In this document: in pieces, positions 17,667 to 27,282 of the stretch
Layout: each line of letters starts with the position of its first letter
How positions within the stretch are numbered: the stretch's first letter is position 1
Source: Gammaproteobacteria bacterium
Lineage (GTDB): Bacteria; Pseudomonadota; Gammaproteobacteria; Arenicellales; Poriferihabitantaceae
NCBI GenBank assembly: GCA_030432755.1
Contig: JAUILZ010000004.1
Coordinates: 62,001 to 126,000 of the forward strand
Reading direction: 5' to 3'
Length of the DNA: 64,000 nt
Notes under the pieces: generated by a model
Databases searched by the model: none
What the model saw: only the letters and a program-made list of their open reading frames with translations
What the model was told of the DNA's origin: nothing
Translations under genes and position numbers: made by a program

Positions 17667-18626
17667 ATGACCGATTCCAGGACCCCGCCCATCGAACCCG
17701 TCAGCGGTACCGTGGTGCCGCGCTATGCCGGGCCGTCCACCTTCTGCCGCCTGCCGGAACTGCGCGATGTGCCCTACTGCGATGTCGCCATCCTCGGCGC
17801 GCCTTTCGATTCCGGCACCAGCTACCGACCCGGCGCGCGCTTCGGCCCCCAGGCCATCCGCCAGGCCTCGCGCCACCTGCGCTACAACTTTCATCCCGCT
17901 TACGACACCGAGCCGTTCCGCGAGATCCAGGTGGCCGACGCGGGCGACGTGGCCTGCAATCCGTTCAATATCGACGAGGCGATCAGCCAGATCGAGGCCG
18001 CCGCCACCGAACTGCTGGACAGCGCCGGCAGCGTGATCTGTCTCGGTGGCGATCACACCATTGCGCTGCCGCTGTTGCGCGCGGTGAACAAGCGCCACGG
18101 AACCGTGGCGCTGGTGCACTTCGACGCCCACCTCGATACCTGGGATACCTATTTCGGCGCGCCCTATACCCATGGCACGCCGTTTCGCCGCGCGAGCGAG
18201 GAAGGCCTGTTCGACGATGACGCCTCCATGCATGTCGGTATCCGCGGCCCGCTATACAGCAGCGAGGACCTGGCGCGTGACGCGGAACTCGGATTCCGGG
18301 TGGTGCATTGCGATGAACTCGAGAAGGAAGGTCCGGATCACGTCGCGCAGCGCATCCGCGAGCGTGTCGGAGACGCGCCGCTCTACCTGTCGATAGATGT
18401 CGATGTTCTCGATCCGGCCCACGCGCCAGGAACCGGAACCCCGGAACTGGCGGGTCTCACCAGCCGCGAACTGGTGAACATCCTGCGCGGACTCAAGGGC
18501 CTCAACGTGGTGGGCGGCGACGTGGTCGAGGTGGCCCCCGCTTACGACCACGCGGAGATCACCGCCCTCGCCGGCGCCACCGTGGCCTTCGAAATGGTCA
18601 ACCTCATACTCTGTGGACGGCGCTGA
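17667..18626 (+). CDS. speB: Agmatinase (ureohydrolase family)
   Basis: A 319-residue Mn-dependent ureohydrolase. The metal-binding motifs are GGDHTIALPL, HFDAHLDTWD and SIDVDVLDPAHAPGTGTPE, all intact. The N-terminal YAGPSTFCRLPELRDVPYCD and PFDSGTSYRPGARFGPQAIR are characteristic of SpeB. The reaction is agmatine to putrescine plus urea, though related guanidinobutyrases and guanidinopropionases share these motifs. I start it at ATG 17667; the frame is open upstream. It overlaps the GNAT gene by 14 bp. Confidence 0.88.
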   Translation: MTDSRTPPIEPVSGTVVPRYAGPSTFCRLPELRDVPYCDVAILGAPFDSGTSYRPGARFGPQAIRQASRHLRYNFHPAYDTEPFREIQVADAGDVACNPFNIDEAISQIEAAATELLDSAGSVICLGGDHTIALPLLRAVNKRHGTVALVHFDAHLDTWDTYFGAPYTHGTPFRRASEEGLFDDDASMHVGIRGPLYSSEDLARDAELGFRVVHCDELEKEGPDHVAQRIRERVGDAPLYLSIDVDVLDPAHAPGTGTPELAGLTSRELVNILRGLKGLNVVGGDVVEVAPAYDHAEITALAGATVAFEMVNLILCGRR

Positions 18627-19146
18627 ATCGCTCCCGGTGAGCGACGTCGTCGTGCGCGCCGGGGTATCGGCGGATGCCGCGGGAATCAACGCGATCTACA
18701 ACCACTTCGTCCGGGAGACCGCGATTACCTTCGACGTCGAGCCCTGGGACGAGTCGCGCCGCCGAACCTGGATAAACGAGAACTTCGCCGATCCGCCCTG
18801 GTTCCTGCGCGTGGCCGAGTGCCGCGGCGAGTTGGTCGGCTTCGCCTATAACGGCCGCTTCCGTCCCAGGGCCGCCTACGACTCCTCGACCGAGGTAACC
18901 GTCTACACGCAACCAGAGGTAGCACCCAGGGGTACCGCGAGCCGTCTATACGATGCGCTCTTCGATGCCATTGCCGGCACTGATCTGCATCGCGCCTACG
19001 CGATCATCGCCCTGCCCAATCCCGCGTCCATCGCGCTCCATCTCAAGTTCGGGTTCCGCCACGTGGGCACCCTCGGCGAGGTGGGCACCAAGTTCGGCCG
19101 TAGGATCGACGTTGCCTGGTACGAGAAAGCGCTGGACGCCGACTGA
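18613..19146 (+). CDS. GNAT N-acetyltransferase, phosphinothricin-acetyltransferase-like
   Basis: A 177-residue acetyltransferase. AGINAIYNHFVRETAITFD and an ESRRRTWI-type motif match the Pat/Bar subfamily. The acetyl-CoA region VAPRGTASRLYDALFDAI and NPASIALHLKFGFRHVGTLGE follow. It starts at GTG 18613, overlapping the agmatinase end; a second GTG at 18637 is also possible. The substrate is probably a small amine or amino acid, perhaps methionine sulfoximine-like compounds as for MddA/YncA relatives. Resistance to phosphinothricin should not be assumed. Confidence 0.82.
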   Translation: MDGAESLPVSDVVVRAGVSADAAGINAIYNHFVRETAITFDVEPWDESRRRTWINENFADPPWFLRVAECRGELVGFAYNGRFRPRAAYDSSTEVTVYTQPEVAPRGTASRLYDALFDAIAGTDLHRAYAIIALPNPASIALHLKFGFRHVGTLGEVGTKFGRRIDVAWYEKALDAD

Positions 19147-19179
19147 AACGCGACCGCGCCGGTGAATCCGGGCGCAGCG

Positions 19180-19208
19180 CTGACCCCCGTGGTCGCAGCA
19201 CGTATAAT
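19180..19208 (+). promoter_or_regulatory. Candidate sigma-70 promoter for rph
   Basis: A perfect TATAAT box lies at 19203-19208, 32 bases before the rph start codon, in the short gap after the GNAT gene. A weak -35 candidate (GCTGAC-like) lies about 18 bp upstream. The strong -10 is the main evidence. Confidence 0.5.
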
Positions 19209-19240
19209 CGCCCCCTCCCCCAGCACGACAACCCCTTTCC

Positions 19241-19960
19241 ATGCCCAGACCGAGTGAGCGCGCGGCCGACGAGTTGCGCCCGGTATCCATCATCCGCCAC
19301 TACACCCGTCACGCCGAGGGCTCGGTACTGATCAGTTTCGGCGACACCCGGGTGCTGTGCACCGCCAGTGTCGACGAGCGTGTTCCTCCCTTCCTGCGCA
19401 ACCAGAAGAAGGGCTGGGTCACCGCGGAGTACGGCATGCTGCCGCGCTCCACCAATACCCGCACCGACCGCGAGGCCGCGCGCGGCAAGCAGAACGGCCG
19501 CACCCAGGAGATCCAGCGCCTCGTGGGCCGATCACTGCGTGCGTGCATCGACACCACGGTACTCGGCGAGCGCACGATCACCGTCGACTGTGACGTCATC
19601 CAGGCAGACGGCGGCACTCGCACCGCGGCAATCACCGGCGCCTGGGTGGCGCTGCGTGACGCGGTAAACTGGCTGCTCTACCACGACATCATCAAGCGCG
19701 ACCCGATCCACCGCTCGGTGTGCGCGGTATCGGTGGGCATCTTTGACGGCGATGTGATTACCGATCTCGACTACGCCGAGGACAGCCGCGCGGAAACCGA
19801 CATGAACGTGGTAATGGACAGCGCGGGCGGACTGATCGAGGTCCAGGGCACCGCGGAAGGCGCACCGTTCGACCGCGAACAGTTGAACCGGATGCTGGAC
19901 CACGCAGGCAAGGCGGGCGAGAAACTGTTCGCGGCGCAGCGGGAAGCCCTCGAGGACTGA
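19241..19960 (+). CDS. rph: Ribonuclease PH
   Basis: A 239-residue phosphorolytic 3'-5' exoribonuclease that trims tRNA 3' ends. It starts [20 protein letters not shown]. Diagnostic stretches are [20 protein letters not shown], the phosphate/RNA-binding [40 protein letters not shown] and [11 protein letters not shown]. The length is as expected. It is followed after 5 bp by rdgB, a common arrangement in gammaproteobacteria. Confidence 0.96.
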   Translation: MPRPSERAADELRPVSIIRHYTRHAEGSVLISFGDTRVLCTASVDERVPPFLRNQKKGWVTAEYGMLPRSTNTRTDREAARGKQNGRTQEIQRLVGRSLRACIDTTVLGERTITVDCDVIQADGGTRTAAITGAWVALRDAVNWLLYHDIIKRDPIHRSVCAVSVGIFDGDVITDLDYAEDSRAETDMNVVMDSAGGLIEVQGTAEGAPFDREQLNRMLDHAGKAGEKLFAAQREALED

Positions 19961-19965
19961 GCTCC

Positions 19966-20574
19966 TTGTCTGTCGCGCGCATCGTGCTGGCCACCGGCAA
20001 TGCGGGCAAGCTGCGCGAGCTGCGCGCCATGTTGCCGGCGCTGGACGTCGTCTCGCTGGACGAGTTCACCGCCGAGAGCGCGGAGGAAACCGGCCTCAGC
20101 TTTGTCGAGAACGCCATCCTGAAGGCGCGCCACGCCTGTACGGTGAGCGGCCTGCCCGCCATTGCCGACGATTCCGGTCTCGAGGTGGACGCCCTCGGCG
20201 GCGCCCCGGGTATCTACTCGGCGCGCTATGCCGGCACCCATGGCGACGACCGTGCCAATATCGAAAAGCTGCTCGCGGATCTCGACGGAAGGATCGACCG
20301 TGGCGCCCGCTTCCGCTGCGTCATCGCCGCCATGCGCCATGCCACCGATCCCGCGCCGCTCATCTGCGAAGGCGCCTGGGAGGGCGAGATCCTCGGCGCC
20401 CCCCGGGGCGACAACGGCTTCGGCTATGATCCGGTGTTCCGGGTAATGGACACTGACCAGAGCGCGGCCGAACTCACGCCGGAAGAGAAGAACCGCCGCA
20501 GTCATCGCGGCCAGGCCCTTGCGCTGCTGAAACAACGCCTCGCCACCAACTGGCTTGTCAACTCTCCCTCGTAA
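19966..20574 (+). CDS. rdgB: dITP/XTP pyrophosphatase (HAM1 family)
   Basis: A 202-residue housecleaning nucleotidase hydrolysing dITP, ITP and XTP to monophosphates. [51 protein letters not shown] and FGYDPVF are intact family motifs. The start is TTG at 19966, five bases after the rph stop. It is cotranscribed with rph and probably with the next gene (16-bp gap). Confidence 0.95.
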   Translation: MSVARIVLATGNAGKLRELRAMLPALDVVSLDEFTAESAEETGLSFVENAILKARHACTVSGLPAIADDSGLEVDALGGAPGIYSARYAGTHGDDRANIEKLLADLDGRIDRGARFRCVIAAMRHATDPAPLICEGAWEGEILGAPRGDNGFGYDPVFRVMDTDQSAAELTPEEKNRRSHRGQALALLKQRLATNWLVNSPS

Positions 20575-20590
20575 CGCCATCTCTTCAGCC

Positions 20591-22732
20591 ATGACTCTCG
20601 AAAAACTCGCGACCTTCCCGGGATGCAAAGGCCCCCTGCTTCTGGTGGTCGCGGACGGCGTGGGCATCGCGCCCGCGGGGCCCGCCAACGCGGTATCCCT
20701 CGCGAATACCCCGGTGATGGACCGGCTGCTGGCCTCTTCGTTGTCCACCACGCTGCGCGCCCACGGTCCGTCCGTAGGCCTGCCCGGCGACGACGACATG
20801 GGTAACAGCGAGGTAGGACACAATGCACTCGGCAGCGGACAGATCATCAGCCAGGGCGCCAAGCTGGTGAACGAGGCCTTCGCCAGCGGCGACATCTTCG
20901 ACAGCGAGACCTGGCAGGCGGTGGAATCCCGGGGCAGGGGTGGCGCCACGGTGCATTTCGTGGGCCTGCTGTCCGATGGCAACATCCATTCCCATATCGA
21001 TCACCTCGAGGCGATGATCGGCCGCTGCCGGTCCGCCGGCATCAAGCGCGTGCGGGTGCACTGCCTGCTGGACGGTCGAGATGTCGAACCGCGTTCCGCG
21101 TTGCATTACATCGATCGGTTGCAAACCTGCCTCGACCAGGCGGAAGACGACGCCGACTACCGTATTGCCTCGGGCGGCGGTCGCATGGTGATCACCATGG
21201 ACCGCTATGAAGCGGACTGGGATATGGTGCGGCGCGGCTATGACGCCCATGTTCTCGGGGTAGGCAATGGCGTCACGGACGTCGCGGCGGAGATCAAACG
21301 CCAGTACGCCGCGGACGCGGAGATCACCGACCAGACCCTGGAACCCTTCGTGGTGGTGGACGATGCCGGAGACCCCGTGGGCGCGATGGCGGATGGCGAC
21401 GCGGTAGTGTTCTTCAACTTCCGTGGCGACCGCGCGATCGAGTTCTCGCGCGCGCTGGAAGCGGCGGACTTCGACGTCTTCAAGCGCGCCCGCCATCCGG
21501 ACGTGTACTACTGCGGCATGCTGGAATACGACGGCGACCTGAAGATTCCCGGCAACTACCTCGTGAACCCGCCGGCGATCGAGAACGTCATGGTGGAGTA
21601 TCTCTGCGCGGAAAACCTGAAATCCTTCGCCGTCAGCGAGACCCAGAAGTTCGGTCACGTGACCTATTTCTGGAATGGCAACCGCTCGGGTTATATCGAT
21701 CCCGACCTCGAGACCTGGGTGGAGATTCCCTCCGACCGTATCGCCTTCAACAAGGCGCCGGCAATGAAGGCGGAGGAGATCACCGACGCCACCATCGAAC
21801 TGTTGCAACAAGGCGATTTCCGCTTCGGCCGGATCAACTTCGCCAACGGCGACATGGTGGGGCATACCGGTGACATTCCCGCCACGGTCTCCGCGATGGA
21901 GACGGTCGACCACTGCCTCGGTCGGCTCGAGGAAGCGATCCGCGCGCTGGACGGCATCCTGCTGTTCACCGCCGATCACGGCAACGCGGACGAGATGTTC
22001 CGGGAAAAGGGCGGCGAGCGTGTGCCTCGTACATCGCATTCGCTGAACCCGGTGCCCTTCGTGATCGTCGATCCCGCGAACGAGGGCGCTTACCATTTGC
22101 GCGACGACCTCGAGGGCGGCCTGGCCAACGTCGCCGCCACGGTGTTCAACCTGCTGGGCTACCACGCGCCGAAGAACTACCAGCCCTCGCTGGTCACCTT
22201 TCCCGACGAGCCGCGCAGCCGGCGCGTGATCCACCAGGGCGCGGTGGTCAACCTCGGGCTCGAAACGGTGAAGATGCCCAACGACGAGATTCTCGCGCTG
22301 GAGATCGTGCGCCATCCGGGTGGCGCGGTGGTCATCGCCATGGACAACGAGAAACGCATCTGCATGATCCGCCAGTTCCGCCATGCCGCCGGCGGCTGGA
22401 TCTGGGAGCTACCCGCTGGCCTGCTTGAACGCCACGAGTCGCCCGAGTCGGCTGCCTTCCGCGAGCTGCGCGAGGAGACCGGCTGCACCGCGGAAAGCCT
22501 GGTCTCCCTTGGATCCACCCTCTCCACCCCGGGCTTCTGTACCGAACGGCTGCATATTTTCCTCGCCCGGGACGTGGAACATGGCGAGGCCGATCCCGAG
22601 GACTACGAGTTCATCGAGACCCACTGGCTGACCCTGGACGAAGCCTTCGCCATGGCCGCCGACGGCCGCATCGACGACGCCAAGACCATCGTCGCGCTGT
22701 ATCGTTTGCAGCACTGGATGGCGAGCATGTAG
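20591..22732 (+). CDS. gpmI: Fusion: 2,3-bisphosphoglycerate-independent phosphoglycerate mutase plus NUDIX hydrolase
   Basis: A single 713-residue frame. Residues 1 to about 537 form an alkaline-phosphatase-fold phosphoglycerate mutase. Metal Asp22 is in VVADGVG, the catalytic Ser73 is in MGNSEVGHNALG, and VHCLLDGRDVEPRSALHYID and FTADHGNADEM are present. The extended middle (FWNGNRSGYID) suggests the longer plant/trypanosome-like subtype. From about residue 538 a NUDIX domain follows, with the full box GLLERHESPESAAFRELREE plus TG, resembling ADP-ribose pyrophosphatases. No stop or start separates the two, and the frame is unbroken. Ordinary bacterial GpmI ends near residue 510-550. The start ATG at 20591 directly precedes the mutase core. 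The partner activity may hydrolyse ADP-ribose or another nucleoside diphosphate (inference). Confidence 0.9.
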   Translation: MTLEKLATFPGCKGPLLLVVADGVGIAPAGPANAVSLANTPVMDRLLASSLSTTLRAHGPSVGLPGDDDMGNSEVGHNALGSGQIISQGAKLVNEAFASGDIFDSETWQAVESRGRGGATVHFVGLLSDGNIHSHIDHLEAMIGRCRSAGIKRVRVHCLLDGRDVEPRSALHYIDRLQTCLDQAEDDADYRIASGGGRMVITMDRYEADWDMVRRGYDAHVLGVGNGVTDVAAEIKRQYAADAEITDQTLEPFVVVDDAGDPVGAMADGDAVVFFNFRGDRAIEFSRALEAADFDVFKRARHPDVYYCGMLEYDGDLKIPGNYLVNPPAIENVMVEYLCAENLKSFAVSETQKFGHVTYFWNGNRSGYIDPDLETWVEIPSDRIAFNKAPAMKAEEITDATIELLQQGDFRFGRINFANGDMVGHTGDIPATVSAMETVDHCLGRLEEAIRALDGILLFTADHGNADEMFREKGGERVPRTSHSLNPVPFVIVDPANEGAYHLRDDLEGGLANVAATVFNLLGYHAPKNYQPSLVTFPDEPRSRRVIHQGAVVNLGLETVKMPNDEILALEIVRHPGGAVVIAMDNEKRICMIRQFRHAAGGWIWELPAGLLERHESPESAAFRELREETGCTAESLVSLGSTLSTPGFCTERLHIFLARDVEHGEADPEDYEFIETHWLTLDEAFAMAADGRIDDAKTIVALYRLQHWMASM

Positions 22733-22799
22733 GTCAGAGGTATGCGTGCGCCCAACAGCAGGCGCCACACATTCAACGGCACTGCCACCTGATTACATG

Positions 22800-22884
22800 G
22801 ACGCCAGCGTTCGCTGGCGTTTCGTCAGTCTGAAGACTCAACTAACTTGGCAAGCCCGTAATCCCAGCGAAAGCTGGGATCCAT
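22800..22884. repeat. Two REP-like palindromes downstream of the mutase gene
   Basis: ACGCCAGCGTTCGCTGGCGT (22801-22820) and ATCCCAGCGAAAGCTGGGAT (22861-22880) are near-perfect palindromes about 40 bp apart. They fill the 217-bp gap between two convergent genes, where I see nothing else. They may serve as transcript ends. Confidence 0.8.
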
Positions 22885-22949
22885 TTCAATCAGGCTAACC
22901 ACAGCTTCCGTTGTGATCTGCTCACGCCAGGGCGGCCAGCGTCGCCAGA

Positions 22950-23741
22950 CTAACCAGAGGTGAAAGGAATCGCGCTCCGGGTATAGCCCGCTGGCAACTG
23001 GTAGCTGTCCGCGGCGCCGCCGGCCTGAATCCCGCCCACCCGCACCTTGAGCTGGCGTGGCGCGGAATGGATGCCGATGGGCAGCCCGGGCGTGTCGGCA
23101 AAGTCCACCCGGGGCAGGTTGAGGCCCAGCGCTTCGATCAAGGGTCCCGCCTTGTTGAGCATCGTGTTGCCGAATCGCAGGAATCCGCGCAGCGCCTGAA
23201 ATTCACCTTCAGCAAGGCTGAGCTGACCGTTGTCCGCGACGCAGATCTCCGATTCGAGCTGGCCCTGGCGGTGGGACTGGTAGAGCCGGCAGGCATAGCC
23301 CGCGATCGTGAGTTGCTGGCCTGTGTCGCGCAGCGCGGCCGGGGGCGGCCCCTTGTCCTCGCCCTGGATGCCCAGGGTTCCGAGCAGGTCCGATAGCACG
23401 CCCTGCTGGTTTTCCACCGCGCCGGAGACGGTATCCATCAACTCGGCTACCTCGTTGATCACCCGCTCGTCGATCTGCAGGTAGCTGCGATCGCGGTGAT
23501 TGATGGCCAGAAGTATGTTCTTCCCGGCGTCGAACAGCAGGTCCTGGTCTGGATCGCCACCCGCCTCGCGCACCACCACCCGGCGCGCGCTGATCTCGGC
23601 TTTTTGCGGTATCACCCTGCCCTGCTCCTCGATGGCGTAGTCGACGACGGCTGCCGGCGAAAGGCGCGGCAAAACCAGCAACGCGGCGACCGTCACGGCG
23701 AGCAGGGTGTGCGGGAACAGGAAAATTGTCGTCGTCGGCAT
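22950..23741 (-). CDS. Secreted protein of unknown function
   Basis: A 263-residue exported protein. The signal peptide is MPTTTIFLFPHTLLAVTVAA continuing LLVLPRLSPA, cleaved near residue 30. It starts at ATG 23741 with AGGAA upstream. The mature part begins VVDYAIEEQGRVIPQKAEIS and has a QLTIAGYACRLY segment with a single cysteine pair partner at ESEICVADNG. The pattern resembles DUF4412-like periplasmic proteins that judge residue redox or lipid binding, but no function is assigned. It lies downstream of yqeY on the same strand. Confidence 0.65.
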   Translation of the reverse strand: MPTTTIFLFPHTLLAVTVAALLVLPRLSPAAVVDYAIEEQGRVIPQKAEISARRVVVREAGGDPDQDLLFDAGKNILLAINHRDRSYLQIDERVINEVAELMDTVSGAVENQQGVLSDLLGTLGIQGEDKGPPPAALRDTGQQLTIAGYACRLYQSHRQGQLESEICVADNGQLSLAEGEFQALRGFLRFGNTMLNKAGPLIEALGLNLPRVDFADTPGLPIGIHSAPRQLKVRVGGIQAGGAADSYQLPAGYTRSAIPFTSG

Positions 23742-23848
23742 GCAGGGATTCCTCGTTACATCAGCCGGATGAACCGGCCGGGGGATCATAGCAGCCCGCG
23801 ACGATCGCGGCGGGGCGTTACCGCCAGTTGTGGCGGCGGGGTGACGCC

Positions 23849-24295
23849 TCAGGACAGGAGGGACTTGATACGCGCGCTGAGGGCGCCCATGTCGGCGCGG
23901 CCCTGGACCTGGTCGCGCAGGATGCCCATGACCTTGCCCATGTCCTTCATCGACGCCGCGCCGGTGTCGGCGATGGCCTTGCGCACCAGGGTGTCGAGTT
24001 CCTCGTCGGAGAGTTTCTCGGGCAGGTAGGCTTCCATCACCCGGATATTGTCACGTTCCTTCTGCGCAAGGTCTTCACGGCCACCGTCCACGAACTGCTG
24101 TTCGGCGTCGGTGCATTGCTTGACCATTTTCTGGATCACCTGCCACACGCCGGCATCATCGAGCTCGATGCGCTCGTCCACTTCGCGGCGCTGCACCGCG
24201 GCGCGCACCATGCGGATGGTTTCCAGCGACACGGTATCCTTGTCCCGCATCGCGGACTTCATGTCATCCAGGAGGCGCTGCTTGAGTTCGGACAT
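23849..24295 (-). CDS. GatB/YqeY domain protein
   Basis: A 148-residue cytosolic protein starting MSELKQRLLDDMKSAMRDKD. YqeY hallmarks are LETIRMVRAAVQRREVDER, EAYLPEKLSDEEL and DMGKVMGILRDQVQGRAD. The domain resembles the tail of GatB (tRNA amidotransferase), but single-domain YqeY has no firm role. The rpsU-yqeY order is common in proteobacteria. A longer start at 24319 is possible. Confidence 0.9.
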   Translation of the reverse strand: MSELKQRLLDDMKSAMRDKDTVSLETIRMVRAAVQRREVDERIELDDAGVWQVIQKMVKQCTDAEQQFVDGGREDLAQKERDNIRVMEAYLPEKLSDEELDTLVRKAIADTGAASMKDMGKVMGILRDQVQGRADMGALSARIKSLLS

Positions 24296-24438
24296 GGTCT
24301 TTGATTGGCCGGCCGTCAACGGGTCGGAAAATGTGCCACGGGGTGGCGGGACTTCCTGCGGCCGGGAAACACGGGATCCTGTATCACCGGCGGCCGTCAG
24401 CGGATATTCCGCGTGGCGCCGGCAGGTTCCCGCGGAGA

Positions 24439-24654
24439 TCAGTACATCCGCTTGCGACGGGCCTTCTGGCGGGAGACGCGTTTCATTTCGCGACGCACCG
24501 CGGCATCGGCATCACGCTTGCGGATCGTGGTGGGCTTTTCGTAGTGCTGGCGACGACGGGATTCGGTGAAGACGCCGGCGCGCTCGCAGGCGCGGCGGAA
24601 TCGGCGCAGGATCACGTCGAAGGGTTCGTTCTGTCGGACTTGTACCGAGGGCAT
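24439..24654 (-). CDS. rpsU: 30S ribosomal protein S21
   Basis: A 71-residue basic protein, [20 protein letters not shown], continuing [22 protein letters not shown] and an Arg/Lys-rich tail. This is the full S21 pattern and normal length. It binds the 30S subunit near the anti-Shine-Dalgarno region and aids initiation. It precedes yqeY; dnaG and rpoD, which often follow rpsU, are absent here. Confidence 0.95.
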   Translation of the reverse strand: MPSVQVRQNEPFDVILRRFRRACERAGVFTESRRRQHYEKPTTIRKRDADAAVRREMKRVSRQKARRKRMY

Positions 24655-24871
24655 GGATCGTTCAGCTCCGTTGTCGGGCATTTCTCACGGGGGCGCGATT
24701 TTACTGCGTCCGGCGGGGCAAGTCGAGGGCATTTTGGGGCGATTTTCCGTGCCTCGGTGCGGGATTCAAACCGTTTGAACGGGGACCGGGCACGGGATCG
24801 CGGTGGAATACGGCAGCTGATGAAGTATTCGGGCTAGAATCGCGGGCCCCAGGATTCCACCAAGCCGAGCG

Positions 24872-26134
24872 ATGCATTCTCCCGCCGACAGGACCCGAAA
24901 CCGGGCTGCCCTGCAACCCCGCCGCGCCGAATTCCAGGCCGATTTCGAGAACTTCCGCACCCGCGGCCTGGATCTCGATATCACCCGCGGCAAGCCCTCC
25001 TCCGCCCAGCTCGATCTCGCCAACGATATCCTTGCGCTGCCCGGAGGAAACTACCTCGACGGCGCCGTGGACACCCGTAACTACGGCGGGCTCGACGGCC
25101 TGCCGGGGATGAAGGCGCTGTTCGCCGAAATGCTCGACGTGCCGCCGTCCAACGTTATCGTCGGCGGCAGTTCCAGCCTCAACATGATGTTCGATACCCT
25201 GGCACGCGGCTGCCTGTTCGGTACCCCCGGCGGCGACCGCCCCTGGAGCGCGGTCCCGGGACGCAAGTTCCTCTGCCCCGTGCCGGGCTACGACCGCCAT
25301 TTCGCGGTCACCGAACACCTCGGCTTCGAACTCATCCCGGTGGCCATGGACGAAAACGGGCCCGACATGGCCCAGGTGGAGAGCCTGGTCGCGGCGGACC
25401 ACGACATCAAGGGCATCTGGTGCGTGCCACGCTACAGCAACCCGACCGGCTGCACCTACAGCGACGAGGTCGCGTCACGGCTCGCGTCGATGCCCGCGGC
25501 GGCGGACTTCCGCATCATCTGGGACAATGCCTATGCCGAGCATCACCTCGTCGCGCCGGCTGCACCACTGGCGAACATATTCAGCCTCTGCGCGGAGGCC
25601 GGCAACCCCGACCGGGTAATCGGGTTCGCCTCCACCTCCAAGATCAGCCATCCCGGCTCCGGCGTCGCCGCGCTCGCGGCGAGCGACACGAACATCGCCG
25701 GCATCAAGCGCCACCTTGCGGTGCAGACCATCGGCCCCGACAAGGTGAACCAGTTGCGTCACCTGCAACTGTTCGGTGATATCGGCGGGCTGCGCGCGCA
25801 CATGCAGAAGCACGCCGCGCTGGTCAAGCCGAAGTTCGACCTCGTGGACGAGATCCTCGTTCGCGAACTGGGTGACCTGGGCGTGGCGCAATGGACCCGG
25901 CCCACCGGCGGCTATTTCATCAGCCTCGACGTGCCGGACGGCACCGCGAAGCGGGTGGTGGCGCTGGCCGCGGAAGCGGGGGTGAAGCTCACCGCCGCTG
26001 GCGCGCCGTTTCCCGGTGGACACGATTCGGACGACCGCAACATCCGTATCGCACCGACTTTTCCCGAACTGGCCGAGGTCGGTCTCGCCACCGAGGTACT
26101 CGCGGCCTGCGTCAAGCTGGCGGCGAGCGAATAG
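24872..26134 (+). CDS. Class I aminotransferase, MocR-like type (subgroup Ic aspartate aminotransferase-like)
   Basis: A 420-residue PLP enzyme. LDITRGKPSSAQLDLANDIL, NYGGLDGLPGMKALFAEML, IWCVPRYSNPTGCTYSDEV and the PLP-lysine motif GFASTSKISHPGSGVAALA are features of the Aminotran_MocR family. That family includes the Ic aspartate aminotransferase described from Corynebacterium. It probably interconverts aspartate and 2-oxoglutarate, though alanine or other substrates are possible. It is followed by mltA on the same strand after 8 bp. Confidence 0.85.
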   Translation: MHSPADRTRNRAALQPRRAEFQADFENFRTRGLDLDITRGKPSSAQLDLANDILALPGGNYLDGAVDTRNYGGLDGLPGMKALFAEMLDVPPSNVIVGGSSSLNMMFDTLARGCLFGTPGGDRPWSAVPGRKFLCPVPGYDRHFAVTEHLGFELIPVAMDENGPDMAQVESLVAADHDIKGIWCVPRYSNPTGCTYSDEVASRLASMPAAADFRIIWDNAYAEHHLVAPAAPLANIFSLCAEAGNPDRVIGFASTSKISHPGSGVAALAASDTNIAGIKRHLAVQTIGPDKVNQLRHLQLFGDIGGLRAHMQKHAALVKPKFDLVDEILVRELGDLGVAQWTRPTGGYFISLDVPDGTAKRVVALAAEAGVKLTAAGAPFPGGHDSDDRNIRIAPTFPELAEVGLATEVLAACVKLAASE

Positions 26135-26142
26135 CCGCGGGA

Positions 26143-27282
26143 ATGCTGTCGTTTCGCGCGATGCGCGCGGCGCTGACGATCGCGCTGCCGGCGCTGCTCG
26201 GCGCCTGCGCCCTGTTCCAGCCGCCCGAGCCGGGCATCGGCAAGGCGGTCACCTGGGATGCCGTGCCAGGCTGGACGGCGGATGACCATTCCGCGGCCTG
26301 GCCGGCGCTGATCAATTCCTGCAAGCGCCGCGCGGAGGAGGACGACTGGAGATCGCTTTGCATGGCAGCCGCCGCGCAGGCCTCACCCGATAGCGAAACG
26401 GCGCGCCGGTTCTTCGAGACCTGGTTCATTCCCCATCGCGTGCACGGCGCGCGGCGCAGTTCGGAGGGCCTGGTCACCGGTTACTACGAGCCATTGCTGC
26501 ACGGTAGTCCCGAACCTTCGGATCGATATCGTTACCCGCTCTATGGCCGCCCGGACGGTCTGCTCATCATCGACCTCGGCGACCGATTCCCGGAGCTGAA
26601 ACGCGAGCGCCTGCGCGGGCGTCTGGTGGGTAACCGGGTGGTGCCGTATTACAGCCGCGCGGAGATCGAGGCCGAACCGGCGCTGCTCGACGGCAGCGAA
26701 CTGCTCTGGCTCGATGACGCCAACGAGCTTTTCTTCCTCCACATCCAGGGTTCCGGCCGGGTGCAACTGCCCGACGGTGAGATGGTGGGCGTGGGCTACG
26801 CGGACCAGAACGGCCATCCCTATCGCGCCATCGGCAAGGTACTGGTGGATCGCGGCGAACTCGCCCTCGACGAGGTGACGCTGTTCACCATCCGCGACTG
26901 GCTGCGCGCGCATCCCGACGAGGCGATGGAATTGCTCAACCAGAATCCGAGCTACGTGTTCTTCGTCTTCAGGGATGCGCCGGCGGAAGGCCCGGTGGGC
27001 TCGTTGAACGTTCCCCTCACCGCCGGGCGCAGCCTCGCCATCGATCCGAAGCTGGTGGATCTTGGCGTTCCCATCTGGCTCGACACGTTTTACCCGGGGG
27101 AGCCGGATCGTCCGCTGCAGCGCCTGGTGATGGCGCAGGATACGGGCGGCGCCATCCGCGGCAACCTGCGCGCGGACCTGTTCTGGGGTCACGGCGAGGA
27201 AGCGGAACGCCTCGCGGGAACGATGAAGTCCCGCGGCACGCTGATGGTGCTCTTGCCGCGGGCGGCAGCCGTTCAGGAGTAG
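26143..27282 (+). CDS. mltA: Membrane-bound lytic murein transglycosylase A
   Basis: A 379-residue outer-membrane lipoprotein. The signal ends in the lipobox LLGAC with lipidated Cys22. It cleaves peptidoglycan glycan strands to 1,6-anhydro products. The MltA domain is marked by EGLVTGYYEPLLHGS and FFLHIQGSGRVQLPDGE, and the 3D domain carries the catalytic Asp in VMAQDTGGAIRGNLRADLFW. I start it at ATG 26143, preceded by GCGGGA; ATG 26161 would also give a lipoprotein signal. Its 3' end overlaps the convergent rnd gene by 10 bp. Confidence 0.92.
   Translation: MLSFRAMRAALTIALPALLGACALFQPPEPGIGKAVTWDAVPGWTADDHSAAWPALINSCKRRAEEDDWRSLCMAAAAQASPDSETARRFFETWFIPHRVHGARRSSEGLVTGYYEPLLHGSPEPSDRYRYPLYGRPDGLLIIDLGDRFPELKRERLRGRLVGNRVVPYYSRAEIEAEPALLDGSELLWLDDANELFFLHIQGSGRVQLPDGEMVGVGYADQNGHPYRAIGKVLVDRGELALDEVTLFTIRDWLRAHPDEAMELLNQNPSYVFFVFRDAPAEGPVGSLNVPLTAGRSLAIDPKLVDLGVPIWLDTFYPGEPDRPLQRLVMAQDTGGAIRGNLRADLFWGHGEEAERLAGTMKSRGTLMVLLPRAAAVQE

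Noticed and set aside
20585..22384. A 599-codon open frame opposite the mutase-NUDIX gene
   Set aside because: GC-rich antisense shadow; the plus-strand frame has intact catalytic motifs over its full length.
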